A stretch of 64,000 bases of DNA from positions 620,001-684,000 of the forward strand of contig OZ241860.1 of the NCBI GenBank assembly GCA_965203195.1. Direction: 5' to 3'. Source of the stretch: Bin87 sp965203195 (GTDB lineage Bacteria; Chloroflexota; Dehalococcoidia; Lucifugimonadales; UBA3495). The stretch's first letter is position 1. Each line of letters begins with the position of its first letter. Under the pieces are notes generated by a model, which was not told the origin of the DNA, ran no database searches, and saw only the letters and a program-made list of their open reading frames with translations. A program made the translations under genes and the position numbers. Positions 44,630 to 53,017 of this stretch are shown here, piece after piece.

Positions 44630-45544
44630 TCATTGGCCTGTCCAATCCTTTGCCAGCTGTAGTAATTGTTTTGGATTAATTTCACCGCGGTGATCCTGAA
44701 CGTGCCTGATGACGCCTAACTGCGGCGAAATTGAAAGAGTGCAACGTGGGCCATCGTCTTTTGAAGGGCAATAGTATGCGATGATTCCCTCTCTCCGTGC
44801 CGATGGCCAATTAGTCTGCATTAGGGTAGCACCATGGAGCGGGCATATGTACTCCCCTGACTCATTTGTTGGACAGGCGTTAATGGTATCCATTGCAATT
44901 TCCACCCCGGTATTAGTGCGATTCTTTGAGGGGGAATCTGCGTTGGGTGCGGCGTGATTGCTCAAGCTAGACGACGGGAAAAGGTCATCTACAGCACAAG
45001 CGAAGCCGGGCAGCACGGGTTCGGCAGTGATAGTGTCGCCGGGGCGGAACACCGCAGCCTGGTCCGGCGCAAAGGCAATGACGGAGCGGCGCTCCGGGAA
45101 CATCTGCCACACCAGCCGCACGCCGGCCGCCAGATATTCCTCAACCTTGCTGAACATATCGGCAGCGGTGTTGTTCGGCGATATGATTTCAATGGCAAAG
45201 GCGGGAACCAGGTAGTAGATCGCTTCCGCAGCAACAGGCGGTTCGCCCACGAACAGAGCCAGGTCAGGCTTCCGCATCCGCTCCCGGTTGGCACCAACTA
45301 TGATAGCCGGTCCGTGCAACACTTCGCCCAAGCCGTGCTGGTCGGCGAAGGCGCCGATACGGCGGTCAACGCGCCCAGCTACCCTGGCGTGATTGTACAT
45401 CGGCGGCGTCATGCCTTTGCCCTCGCCATCCCAGACGTGCTTTTTGACCAAGCGGCCGTCAATCAGCTCGCAGCCGTCGGTCATATCCTCCGGCAGCGTC
45501 CAGAATTCCTCCACCGTGTACAGCCTTTCGGCAGCGGCAACCAT
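44630..45544 (-). CDS. Uma2 (DUF820) family protein with Cys-containing C-terminal tail
   Basis: 304 aa from the ATG with GGAGG upstream. The Uma2 core (about 5-185) has LYTVEEFWTLPED, GCELIDGRLV, KPDLALFVGE, AFAIEIISPNN and KVEEYLAAGVRLVWQMFP, carrying the D, E and K of the nuclease-like fold. After residue about 210 comes an unrelated tail with CPLHG, YYCPSKDDGPRC and a helical end. Its DNA (44630-44960) is much less GC-rich than the core, which suggests a recent 3' fusion. Confidence 0.82.
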   Translation of the reverse strand: MVAAAERLYTVEEFWTLPEDMTDGCELIDGRLVKKHVWDGEGKGMTPPMYNHARVAGRVDRRIGAFADQHGLGEVLHGPAIIVGANRERMRKPDLALFVGEPPVAAEAIYYLVPAFAIEIISPNNTAADMFSKVEEYLAAGVRLVWQMFPERRSVIAFAPDQAAVFRPGDTITAEPVLPGFACAVDDLFPSSSLSNHAAPNADSPSKNRTNTGVEIAMDTINACPTNESGEYICPLHGATLMQTNWPSARREGIIAYYCPSKDDGPRCTLSISPQLGVIRHVQDHRGEINPKQLLQLAKDWTGQ

Positions 45545-45623
45545 GTTTTTTACCTCCACAAAGACAAAGCGTCCGGCCCCCCAATGTGCGTCCGCCGGCC
45601 TTGCGCCCGGGTATCTATCACCT

Positions 45624-45725
45624 TTACCTGTCGGGGCCGCTTCCCTGTCGCGCCGTTTCCGACGATGGGATTGTACCACAAAGGAATTCACCCACCGTGT
45701 AGAGTTTTTCGGCAACGGAAACCAT
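45624..45725 (-). pseudogene. Remnant of a Uma2 gene start
   Basis: GGAGGGTAAATCCG-ATG followed by codons for MVSVAEKLYTVGEF, matching the start MVAAAERLYTVEEF of the downstream Uma2 gene. Homology stops after about 14 codons and runs into a TGTGGTACAATCCC promoter-like box (45670-45675). It looks like a decayed or displaced duplicate start. The rest of the 329-bp gap 45545-45873 holds no other gene. Confidence 0.55.
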
Positions 45726-45873
45726 CGGATTTACCCTCCGATACGGGGAGGCCGGTTCGGATTTGGAAACCGGCAAACAGAATTGCGGCGGCGGCAAACA
45801 CATTGCCCACCGCCGCGCTATGCCGGTGTTCGTTTGGCATCGTCCGGGGCCGCATCCGGATCGGCCGGCGGCA

Positions 45874-46716
45874 TCAGCCGGCCAGCCAGTTCCTGACGGC
45901 GGCGATGAAGTCCGCCGGGTTGTCCTCAAAGACCATGTGGCCGGCCCGTTCGATTTCCGCCAGAGCCCCCTGGGGCAGGGCGTCAATCATCTGCCGGGCG
46001 GTTGCCACGGTGAGCAAATCGGTTTCCGTGCCGCGCGCCAGCAGGGTGGGGCAAGTTATCCGTTCCAGCGCCGGCCAGAGGTCGACGGACGGCGCGGCGG
46101 TACCGTTGATGCGCTGCTCCCGGATGGCGGGGTCAAACTTCCAGCCGATTTTGCCGTTGGGCAGTTGCCGGGTCTGGCCGGCGAGGCGGCGGCGCATTAC
46201 CCGCTCCGCGGCGAAACGGTTTCCGGTCTGGACATGGGCCAGGGCATCCTCAAAAGTGTCAAATTCGGGCGGCAGGTCGCGCAGCTCCCCGGTGATGCGG
46301 TTGCCGCCGGCGGGTTCAATGCGGGGGCCGATGTCCACGATGCACAGCCGTTCCAGCCGGTGGGGATAGCGGGCGGCGTAAGCCATGCTGTTGCGCCCGC
46401 CCATAGAATGGCCGAACAGGATGAACTGGTCCAGGCCGATGGCGTCCACAAAGCCGGCCAGGTCGGCCACAAAGGCGTCTATGGAATAGTCGCCGCCGGG
46501 GGCGTGGTCGGTGTCGCCGCGGCCCCGCTGGTCCAGGGCGAACACGTGGTAGTCGCCGCAGAGGGCTTCGGCCACATCGTCCCAGACGTGGGCGTGGCCG
46601 CGCAGGCCGTGGAGCAGAACCAGCGGGGGCGCGCCCTCGGTGCCCCAGTCGAGATAGTGCAGGTTGATGCCGTTGGCGGTTACGGTCTTGCTCCTGGGCA
46701 GCGTCATAGTGGTCAT
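45874..46716 (-). CDS. Alpha/beta hydrolase
   Basis: 280 aa. Catalytic Ser S104 in GHSMGG, oxyanion region LLHGLRGHAHVW, acid in ARGTETDLL (about 228) and His in RAGHMVFEDNP (about 258). The fold and length fit small-molecule esterase/epoxide-hydrolase types; substrate unknown. Its ATG, with AAGGAG upstream, overlaps the pentapeptide gene stop by 4 bp, so it belongs to the operon starting at 47880. Confidence 0.87.
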   Translation of the reverse strand: MTTMTLPRSKTVTANGINLHYLDWGTEGAPPLVLLHGLRGHAHVWDDVAEALCGDYHVFALDQRGRGDTDHAPGGDYSIDAFVADLAGFVDAIGLDQFILFGHSMGGRNSMAYAARYPHRLERLCIVDIGPRIEPAGGNRITGELRDLPPEFDTFEDALAHVQTGNRFAAERVMRRRLAGQTRQLPNGKIGWKFDPAIREQRINGTAAPSVDLWPALERITCPTLLARGTETDLLTVATARQMIDALPQGALAEIERAGHMVFEDNPADFIAAVRNWLAG

Positions 46717-47354
46717 AGCGATGGCTCCTTGTGCTTGTGTTTGCGCCCGGTGAAAAGAGAGGCCAGGATTTGTAAAAAGGACGGGCGGTAGTCGCCGGCG
46801 GCGCCGGCGGCGCGATACTCCGTTGCCGCGGCGGCGAAGCCGGGCGGCGGGTCAAAGAGGCCGGGGTGGGCAAGGCGCAGTTCGGCGGCGATGGCCGGGT
46901 CGATGCCGGCCGTTTGGTACAGGGAACGGGTGGCGGCCAGCTGCGCCGCCGTGTAGCCGGTGGCGAATTGCAGGTCGGCGCCGGCGAGGTCAGCGTCGGA
47001 CAGGTTTGCCCCTTCCAGCCGGCAGTGGCGCAGATTGGCGGAAACTAGGCTGGCGTTGACCAGACTGGCCTGGCCGAAGTTGGCGCGGTTGGCGTCAACC
47101 GACTCCATCCTGGCGCCGTCCAGGTTGGCTTCCCGCAGATCGCTGCCGATGAAAGAAACGCTCCGCAGATCGGCGGCGGTCAGTTTGGCCTGCCGCAGGT
47201 CGGCGTCATTGACGCGGGAATCCCACAGAATGGCCCGGCTCAGATCAGACTGGATCAGCTTGCTGCGGCTGAAGTCCGATTTGTCCAGCAGCATACCCTG
47301 GAATTTCAGCCGGCTGAGGTCAGCCGCCATCTTCCGCTGCTTCCGCTTCTTCAT
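46713..47354 (-). CDS. Pentapeptide-repeat protein
   Basis: 213 aa. About 20 A(D/N)LxX pentapeptides from residue 10 to 130 (DFSRSKLIQSDLSRAILW..., ADLRSVSF, GSDLREANLDGAR) form a right-handed quadrilateral helix. The C-terminal 80 residues are not repetitive. The start lies inside the upstream membrane-anchor gene (35-bp overlap, different frame). The two products together match the usual architecture of longer TM-pentapeptide proteins. Confidence 0.82.
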   Translation of the reverse strand: MKKRKQRKMAADLSRLKFQGMLLDKSDFSRSKLIQSDLSRAILWDSRVNDADLRQAKLTAADLRSVSFIGSDLREANLDGARMESVDANRANFGQASLVNASLVSANLRHCRLEGANLSDADLAGADLQFATGYTAAQLAATRSLYQTAGIDPAIAAELRLAHPGLFDPPPGFAAAATEYRAAGAAGDYRPSFLQILASLFTGRKHKHKEPSL

Positions 47355-47880
47355 AGAAAACCCCTTCGGCGTCGTCTATTCCCCGTATCATCCGCAAAAC
47401 CGTTTCGTATTCTACGGCAGGCTGACCGGAAAGTTGCGCGGCATCGGGTACGGAATCGGAAATCCCGGCCAGGTGGGCAATCAGTAGTCCATATATCGTG
47501 CGGCGGTAGTCCGGCGCGTCTATGGCGATATGGCGCAGTTGGTACAGGGCTCCAATCCTGACGACGGAGTTGTCGCTGCCCAGGTTGGCGATGGCGGCGT
47601 TGAGGCGGTCGGTGATGTTCCCCAGTTCCGTCAGTTCGGCGACCCGCTCGGCGGAGGATGCCCGGCGATTGGCGACCGCAATCTGCCAGATCAGCAGCGC
47701 GCCGCCCACCGCCAGCAGGTACACCCGCACCAGATCAAGCCGTTGCTCCGCCGGCAGGCCCAGGCGGGCGGCGGCCGGCTCCAGGAACCACCACAGCAGC
47801 GCCAGTCCGCCCACGGCCAACATTCCCGCCAGGGCTACCGGCGCCAGCCGGCGCAGAGCGTGGTACACTCCGGCCGGCAT
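47320..47880 (-). CDS. Two-TM protein with the N-terminal module of pentapeptide-repeat proteins
   Basis: 186 aa. TM segments at about 10-32 (LAPVALAGMLAVGGLALLWWF) and 50-68 (VYLLAVGGALLIWQIAVA), then a coiled region and VRIGALYQLRHIAIDAPDYR plus a following helix, a module that in other bacteria sits between the TM part and pentapeptide repeats in one polypeptide. Here the repeats are in the next frame, overlapping by 35 bp. Confidence 0.75.
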   Translation of the reverse strand: MPAGVYHALRRLAPVALAGMLAVGGLALLWWFLEPAAARLGLPAEQRLDLVRVYLLAVGGALLIWQIAVANRRASSAERVAELTELGNITDRLNAAIANLGSDNSVVRIGALYQLRHIAIDAPDYRRTIYGLLIAHLAGISDSVPDAAQLSGQPAVEYETVLRMIRGIDDAEGVFYEEAEAAEDGG

Positions 47881-47934
47881 TGTCCGCCGTCTGCCGCCGG
47901 ACGCCCGGTCCGCCAGCCGCGCCGCCGCCTGGCC

Positions 47935-48723
47935 CTACTTCAGCTGCCAGTTGGGGCGGCGTTTCTCGGCGAAAGCGCGCGGCCCTTCCTTGCTGTCCTC
48001 GGTGGTCAGAATGTGGTCATAGGCCACATAGGTTCTGGCGCTGATTTCGGCAATGGACAGATCCAGGCTGTCGTAGGCCAGTTCCTTGATGGTACGCACC
48101 GCCAGGGGGGCGTTCTGCGCGATGCTTTCCGCCATCTTGACGGCTTCCGGCAGCAGGTCGCCGGCCGGCACGACCTTGTTGAGAAAGCCCATTTCCTTGA
48201 CCCGGGGCGCCGGCAGCAGGTCGGCGGTCATCACCAGTTCCAGCACATTGGCGATGCCGATCATTTTGGTGAGTTCCACGGCGAAGGGCGGCATCAGGCT
48301 CCACTTGGTTTCGGTGATGCCCAGCCGGGCGTCCTCGGCGGCCAAGCGCACATCGCACATCTGCGCGATGGACCAGCCCCCGGCGGCGGCGGCGCCATTG
48401 ACAGCCGCCACCAGCGGCTTGGCCGGGCGTTCCCACATATGCGGCTTGTTGGGCGACATACTGTTTTCGGCGCGGGCCCGCACGCCGGCGGCGTTGTCGG
48501 CGGCCCGCTCTTTCAGGTCCCGGCCGGCGCAGAAATTGCGCCCGGCGCCGGTAATCACCGCCACCCACGCCTCATCGTCCGCGTGGTCAAAGTGACTGAT
48601 AACCTCCTGCAACTCCCGGCGCAGCTGCCGGTTGATGGCGTTGGACGACTCCGGGCGGTTCAGGGTGATGACGGCGACATGGTTGTCGGCGCCGGTCTTT
48701 TCGTAGCGTACGGTTTCAGGCAT
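47935..48723 (-). CDS. Enoyl-CoA hydratase/isomerase (crotonase) family
   Basis: 262 aa. Acyl-CoA oxyanion-hole motifs: AVITGAGRNFCAGRDLKE (first oxyanion) and AAVNGAAAAGGWSIAQMCDVRLAAEDA (second). TKWSL and ITE near 140 include the Glu position often used in hydratases. Preceded by AAGGAG. The acyl-CoA substrate is not known. Confidence 0.88.
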   Translation of the reverse strand: MPETVRYEKTGADNHVAVITLNRPESSNAINRQLRRELQEVISHFDHADDEAWVAVITGAGRNFCAGRDLKERAADNAAGVRARAENSMSPNKPHMWERPAKPLVAAVNGAAAAGGWSIAQMCDVRLAAEDARLGITETKWSLMPPFAVELTKMIGIANVLELVMTADLLPAPRVKEMGFLNKVVPAGDLLPEAVKMAESIAQNAPLAVRTIKELAYDSLDLSIAEISARTYVAYDHILTTEDSKEGPRAFAEKRRPNWQLK

Positions 48724-48837
48724 TGCAGTGCGGTCTCCTTGGAATGACGGATGGCGATAATGGATGGCGATGACGGATGATAGCCGGCAGCCCGGGCGGC
48801 GAAAGATGTTCCGGCGCCGGGCGGGGCGGACGCCGCG

Positions 48838-49197
48838 TCAGGCGTAATGGCCGAGGTATTGTCCGCCGATGACGTGCAGGTGGCCGTGGGGCTGGCTTTG
48901 CAGGCCATCGTAGCCGAAATTAGAGAGGATGCGAAACCCGTTGGGGCAGTACATACAACCCAGGTTGACGGCCACATCGCCCAGGCGGTTCATAATGCCG
49001 CTGCTCCACATTTCCAGCTGCGACATATGACGGCGGGGCATCACCAGCAGCATTATAGGCACCCAGGTTAGCCGGTTGACGAAGGCGATGATGTCGTTGT
49101 CCAAGTAGCGAATCCGCGCCGGTTCCCGCCCGGCGACGATTTCGCAGAACACGCAGTAGGGGGCAGCGGGTTGGGGGGTGAGGGCTTGACTGGTCAT
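48838..49197 (-). CDS. HIT-family nucleotide hydrolase
   Basis: 119 aa. Histidine-triad motif PHGHLHVIGG near residues 103-112, and the N-terminal CVFCEIVAGREPARI with a CxxC pair typical of HIT enzymes. Cleaves nucleoside phosphoramidates or dinucleotides in characterised members. The start MTSQALTP is preferred; a longer in-frame upstream reading is shadow of the neighbouring gene. Confidence 0.88.
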   Translation of the reverse strand: MTSQALTPQPAAPYCVFCEIVAGREPARIRYLDNDIIAFVNRLTWVPIMLLVMPRRHMSQLEMWSSGIMNRLGDVAVNLGCMYCPNGFRILSNFGYDGLQSQPHGHLHVIGGQYLGHYA

Positions 49198-49243
49198 ATT
49201 GCTCCATCGCCGGCAGAAGGTTCGGGGCGGCTTCGGCTGCCGG

Positions 49244-49963
49244 CTACTGGCGGGAGTGGCCGTTGTTCCGGTCGGCCAGCAGCCGGTTGAGCACCTGCTG
49301 CGACTCGTTGAGATTGCGCATTGCATGGAGGAGTTCCTGATTAACTTGCGCCGCGTATTCGGCGCGCCGGCCCTCGCGGCCGGCCTGCTCGCGTTGCAAT
49401 TCAACGCGTTCGTCGCCGGCCGCGGCGGCGAGGGCCGCTTCGTCTTGAGCCCGTTCCTTGGCCGCGGCGGCATCGGCTCTGGCCCGCTCCCCGGAGATAA
49501 TGCTGACCGTTGCGGATGCGGCTTTTACCGCGGCGCGGGCGGCTTCGATGGCGGCAGTCCTGCTCCGCTCCTCGGTTAACAAAAGCCGCATCTCATAGAC
49601 TTTGGCCCGCTCCTCCTCGGCTTTGGCCCCCTCCTCCTCACGCTTGGCCCGTTCATTGTCGGCCCGCGCGCGTTCCCAGTCGGCCCGCGCTTGCTCATAG
49701 TCGGCGCGCTGCGTTTCGCCCATTGTGAACCACATTTGCAAAACCCCCGCTACGGTAATGGCGGCAACTCCGTTGATGTAGGCCGCGCTGAACACATCGC
49801 GCAAAGCCTGGCCGGGGTCGCCCGGCAGGGCCAGAGTAACCCCGCCAGCCAGCGCCCCCAGGCCCACCGGCAGCGCCGCAAAGAGGGCAAAGTGCCTGAT
49901 CCTCTCTGAACGGCTGCGCTTCAGCGTCGGCGCAAGTTCCCGCTGCCCGTTATTGTAACCCAT
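49244..49963 (-). CDS. Two-TM protein with long coiled coil
   Basis: 239 aa. TM segments at about 24-45 (LFAALPVGLGALAGGVTLAL) and 57-77 (AAYINGVAAITVAGVLQMWF), then about 160 residues of Glu/Arg/Ala heptads (YEQARADWERARADNERAKR), a long coiled coil. No catalytic motif is visible. No known family is recognised. The ATG used gives a short, charged N-terminus before the first TM. Confidence 0.6.
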   Translation of the reverse strand: MGYNNGQRELAPTLKRSRSERIRHFALFAALPVGLGALAGGVTLALPGDPGQALRDVFSAAYINGVAAITVAGVLQMWFTMGETQRADYEQARADWERARADNERAKREEEGAKAEEERAKVYEMRLLLTEERSRTAAIEAARAAVKAASATVSIISGERARADAAAAKERAQDEAALAAAAGDERVELQREQAGREGRRAEYAAQVNQELLHAMRNLNESQQVLNRLLADRNNGHSRQ

Positions 49964-50108
49964 ATTAATGCCGCGTTCCCGCTGTCGCCGCCGGCAGCGC
50001 CGCGACCGCATTCAGGCCGGGACAAAACGTCCGCAGGCCAGTTTTGGAACATCATACCACCAGTTGCCGCCCGGCGCAGCGCCGCCCGGCTCTGCCGCCG
50101 CCGGCCGG

Positions 50109-50777
50109 CTATCCTGCCATTGCCGCCAGCTTGCGCTCCAGACGGCGCTGCTGGAGGGATATGGTGAGGTCGCCGCGGGTGCGTTCCAGGACGCCGCGCA
50201 TTGCGTCGGCGCTGCGGCGCAGGCCCCCGGTTACGGGTTCGGGGAAATCTACCGTAACCAGGATGCCGTAGATTTCGTCCATCACGGCCATCAGTTCCTC
50301 GCCACGGGCGGCTTCGTCCCGGCGCAGGGCGTCCAGGATGTAGCGCCGGAGTTCACCGATCACTTCCGCCATCCCGTTGAGGTAGGCCGGCGGGTCAATG
50401 TCCAGGGCGCCGGCGTCGGGGATGTCCTCGCCGGCGATAATCGCCAGGGCGATGTTCGCTTCGGCGTACTCCTTGCGGGCGTCGGCGAGGAAACCGGCGT
50501 GGTAGATTTCCGGGTTGTCGGCGCGAATGCTCCGGGTTTCGGACAGCAGCCCGCCGGCTTCGGCAATCAGCCGCCGGGCCGCGTCAAAATCGTTGCGGTG
50601 CACGGCGCGGATGGCGTTGGCCGAATGGCGGATGACCCGGCGGGAAATGGCCAGAGCCTGCTCCCGGGCCCGGTTCCGGGCGGCCAGCTCGGCAATGGCC
50701 GGCGCGGATATGTCCGCCAGCCGGCGAGAGTAGCGCGTAGTGGCGGGTGTGGTAGGCGTGGTAGGCGTAGTGGGCAT
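50109..50777 (-). CDS. Translin-family protein
   Basis: 222 aa. All-helical translin-like protein: RNRAREQALAISRRVIRHSA, EAGGLLSETRSIRADNPEIY, FLADARKEYAEANIALAII, then DIPDAGALDIDPPAYLNGMAEVIGELRR and DFPEPVTGGLRRSADAMRGV. Translin binds nucleic acids and, with partners, forms a nuclease in eukaryotes; bacterial versions have no clear function. It is followed on the minus strand by nothing within about 140 bp and preceded by thiE (12-bp gap). Confidence 0.8.
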   Translation of the reverse strand: MPTTPTTPTTPATTRYSRRLADISAPAIAELAARNRAREQALAISRRVIRHSANAIRAVHRNDFDAARRLIAEAGGLLSETRSIRADNPEIYHAGFLADARKEYAEANIALAIIAGEDIPDAGALDIDPPAYLNGMAEVIGELRRYILDALRRDEAARGEELMAVMDEIYGILVTVDFPEPVTGGLRRSADAMRGVLERTRGDLTISLQQRRLERKLAAMAG

Positions 50778-50789
50778 AGCGGAAACATC

Positions 50790-51806
50790 CTAGACGCGGC
50801 CGCCGGCGGCGGCGATGGCGGCGACCAGCGCGGCGGCGGCGGCTTCCGGATCCAGCGCCCGGCCCACCGCGGCGGTTACGCAGACGGCATCGGCGCCGGC
50901 CGCAACTACCGGAGCCACATTGTCCGCCGTGATGCCGCCAATGGCCACCAGAGGAACGCTGGCCACCGCGCGGGCCTGCTTGAGACGCGCCGGCCCCTGG
51001 GGGGCGCGGGTCACCTGCTTGGTAGTGGTGGTGTACATTGCGCCAAAGGCCACATGGTCGGCGCCCATCCGCTGGGATTCCACAATCAGGTCAATTTCCC
51101 GGTTGGAGCGCCCCAGCATCTGGCCGGGAGCCAGGATTTTGCGGGCTTCGGCTACGGGCAGATCCGTCTGGCCTACGTGGAGGCCCACGGGTTCCGGGCC
51201 GACGGCGGCGGCCAGGTCGGCATGGTCGTTGATGATCAGCAGAGCGTTGTGGGCGGCGCACAAGTCGCGGAGGGCAACGGCCAGGGGCAGCTGTTCGCCC
51301 TTGTCGCGGAGCTTGTCGCGGATCTGGAGCATCCGGGCGCCGCCGTTGAGCGCGGCGCGGGCGATGTCCAGCGGGTCGCGGCCATTGGTCACTTCCGGGT
51401 CAATGATCACATAGAGGCCGTGGATGCGATGGGCCTGGGCGCGGCGCAGGGCGGCGCCGATGCGGGCCACGGCGTCGTCCAGGGCGCGGCGCAGCTGGAG
51501 GGCGGCGTCGGCGCTGACGACGCCGGCGCCGGCGACAACTTCCAGCAAGCCGGCCGCCGCGCCGGCGCCGGCCAGGGCGGCGTAACGGTCCGGCGCGAGG
51601 CCGGCGGATACGGGCTCGGGGCGGCGGCCGGCCCGGCCGCTGTCCAGCCAGCCGATTTCACCGGGCGTCAAACCTTCGGGTACGGCGTCCGTGGCCAGGA
51701 CGCTTTCCAGGCAGCCCAGCAGGGCCGGCAGCAGGGCGGCGGCGTCGCCAGGAATGCCGGCGGCGGGAATGCCGGCGGCAGCGTTGTGATGTTCGGGAGT
51801 AGTCAC
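50790..51806 (-). CDS. thiE: Thiamine-phosphate synthase with N-terminal extension
   Basis: 338 aa; ThiE itself is about 210. The C-terminal part from about 128 is a full ThiE barrel: LYVIIDPEVTNGRD, ARMLQIRDK, LLIINDHADLAAAV, GLHVGQTDLPVAEAR, AFGAMYTTTTK and VAIGGITADNVAPVVAAGADAV. It joins HMP-PP and HET-P to give thiamine phosphate. The N-terminal about 125 residues are Ala-rich and helical (a possible ThiD- or regulator-derived domain, not recognised). No TPP riboswitch is visible upstream; the gap is 15 bp. Confidence 0.9.
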   Translation of the reverse strand: MTTPEHHNAAAGIPAAGIPGDAAALLPALLGCLESVLATDAVPEGLTPGEIGWLDSGRAGRRPEPVSAGLAPDRYAALAGAGAAAGLLEVVAGAGVVSADAALQLRRALDDAVARIGAALRRAQAHRIHGLYVIIDPEVTNGRDPLDIARAALNGGARMLQIRDKLRDKGEQLPLAVALRDLCAAHNALLIINDHADLAAAVGPEPVGLHVGQTDLPVAEARKILAPGQMLGRSNREIDLIVESQRMGADHVAFGAMYTTTTKQVTRAPQGPARLKQARAVASVPLVAIGGITADNVAPVVAAGADAVCVTAAVGRALDPEAAAAALVAAIAAAGGRV

Positions 51807-51821
51807 GGGCCAATTCCTATT

Positions 51822-52163
51822 CTACAGGTCGATTCCCTGGGGCGCTTCGCCGCTGCGGGCGGCGTCTATGGACTGGCGGACGGAGTCCGGCATCGCTACG
51901 CCGTGTTTGGCGAAGGATTCCTCTATGTTACGTCCGATGTTGCGGGGGTCGCGGTAGTAATCCCGGTTAGGGCTGCCGGCGGGGTGCGCTTCGTGGACGC
52001 CGGCGGTGGTCTTGCCCAGCGCAAAGGTGGACATACGGCGGGCCACAGCGGAGCTGCCGCAGGCCCGGCAGGCCGGCGTAAAGGCGGCGGCGGCGCCGCC
52101 GGAACGCACCAGGAAAGCGGAAACTTCCCGGCACTCCTGGCAGCGATATTCGTAGATGGGCAT
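51822..52163 (-). CDS. FmdB-type zinc-ribbon protein 1
   Basis: 113 aa. N-terminal zinc ribbon MPIYEYRCQECREV with the second pair CRACG (FmdB/CxxC_CxxC_SSSS family). The C-terminal part (YYRDPRNIGRNIEESFAKHG) resembles other bacterial FmdB proteins. Regulatory role of the family is unproven. Starts at the MPIYEYRC motif. Confidence 0.85.
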   Translation of the reverse strand: MPIYEYRCQECREVSAFLVRSGGAAAAFTPACRACGSSAVARRMSTFALGKTTAGVHEAHPAGSPNRDYYRDPRNIGRNIEESFAKHGVAMPDSVRQSIDAARSGEAPQGIDL

Positions 52164-52303
52164 AGCGCAAGCCTCAAATTCAGCGGGGGCAACCGGTCGG
52201 CGGCGGCGGCTGGCTTCAGAGGCATAAAACTGAAATATCGCCTATATGATGTACGGCTATCGGCGTCAGTTTTGCCTACCTGTTCCCTATCCGCTCCGCA
52301 ATG

Positions 52304-52621
52304 TCAAGCTTCCGTGTCCCGTATTTCGCGGCGGTGCTGGTGGAAATCGGGGGTGACGCGGCCGCCCATAGCCTGGCTCATCCGGCCCAGATGGGCGTCA
52401 ATGCTGCCGGCGTTGGTGTCGTCCAGGTCGGCGGCGGCGTGGTCGGGCATCCAGTTGAGGCTTTCGCCCCAGGAACGGTGGAAGGAAAACCCGGAGACCA
52501 GGCGGGCCAGGTCGGGGCTGGCGCAGTGGGCGCAGGCCAGGCTGCCGGCGGGCGTCCAGCTGTACACCAGCCGGGACTGGCGCTGGCCGCACTGGCGACA
52601 GCGGTATTCGTAGATGGGCAT
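52304..52621 (-). CDS. FmdB-type zinc-ribbon protein 2
   Basis: 105 aa. The same MPIYEYRCRQCGQ start, a second pair CAHC and a FSFHRSWGESLNWMPD tail. A divergent paralogue of the protein at 51822-52163; the pair is 140 bp apart on the same strand. Confidence 0.82.
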   Translation of the reverse strand: MPIYEYRCRQCGQRQSRLVYSWTPAGSLACAHCASPDLARLVSGFSFHRSWGESLNWMPDHAAADLDDTNAGSIDAHLGRMSQAMGGRVTPDFHQHRREIRDTEA

Positions 52622-53017
52622 AACGCACCTTTGTGACTGCGATTGCGATGGCGGTTTGCGATGGCGGCGTGGCGCCGGCATCGGCAATTGCCGGCATTGT
52701 AGCACAACGGATTGCGCGGTTGCCGGCGGCAAACCGGAATAAGGATTGCCAGTCCGCCCTGCCGAGCAACCGCGTTGTCGGCGTGTACATTGCCCGCTCC
52801 GGTATGACCCGGCAGCAGATGTGCGACCTCATGCCGCAAGCCGGACGTGCCTTGCCCCTATTGCCCCACGCCCCAAACCCGGCCCGCCACCGCCGAGGTT
52901 CCGGCCACGCCATCCGCCCGGCCAAATCACGCGCCCACTTGCGCCGGCCTCTTTTTGCGCTATAATCGGGCGGCGGGCAGCGTCCAAGACGCCCGCTCAA
53001 CCCGCCGACTGCGCCGG
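52622..53017. other. 396-bp divergent intergenic region
   Basis: Between the minus-strand FmdB gene and the plus-strand gene at 53018. I see no credible gene. Its only clear signal is a promoter at 52939-52966 for the plus strand. Confidence 0.5.
52939..52966 (+). promoter_or_regulatory. Promoter of the two-gene cassette
   Basis: TTGCGC (52939-52944), 16-bp spacer, TATAAT (52961-52966) followed by CGGG, 51 bp before the ATG at 53018. Confidence 0.55.

Noticed and set aside
49968..52613. Long plus-strand open frame of 881 codons
   Set aside because: Antisense to translin, thiE and FmdB genes; no domain and strongly biased composition.
52847..53017. Longer start for the 53018 gene
   Set aside because: It would place the -10 TATAAT inside the coding region; translation there is Pro/Arg-rich.
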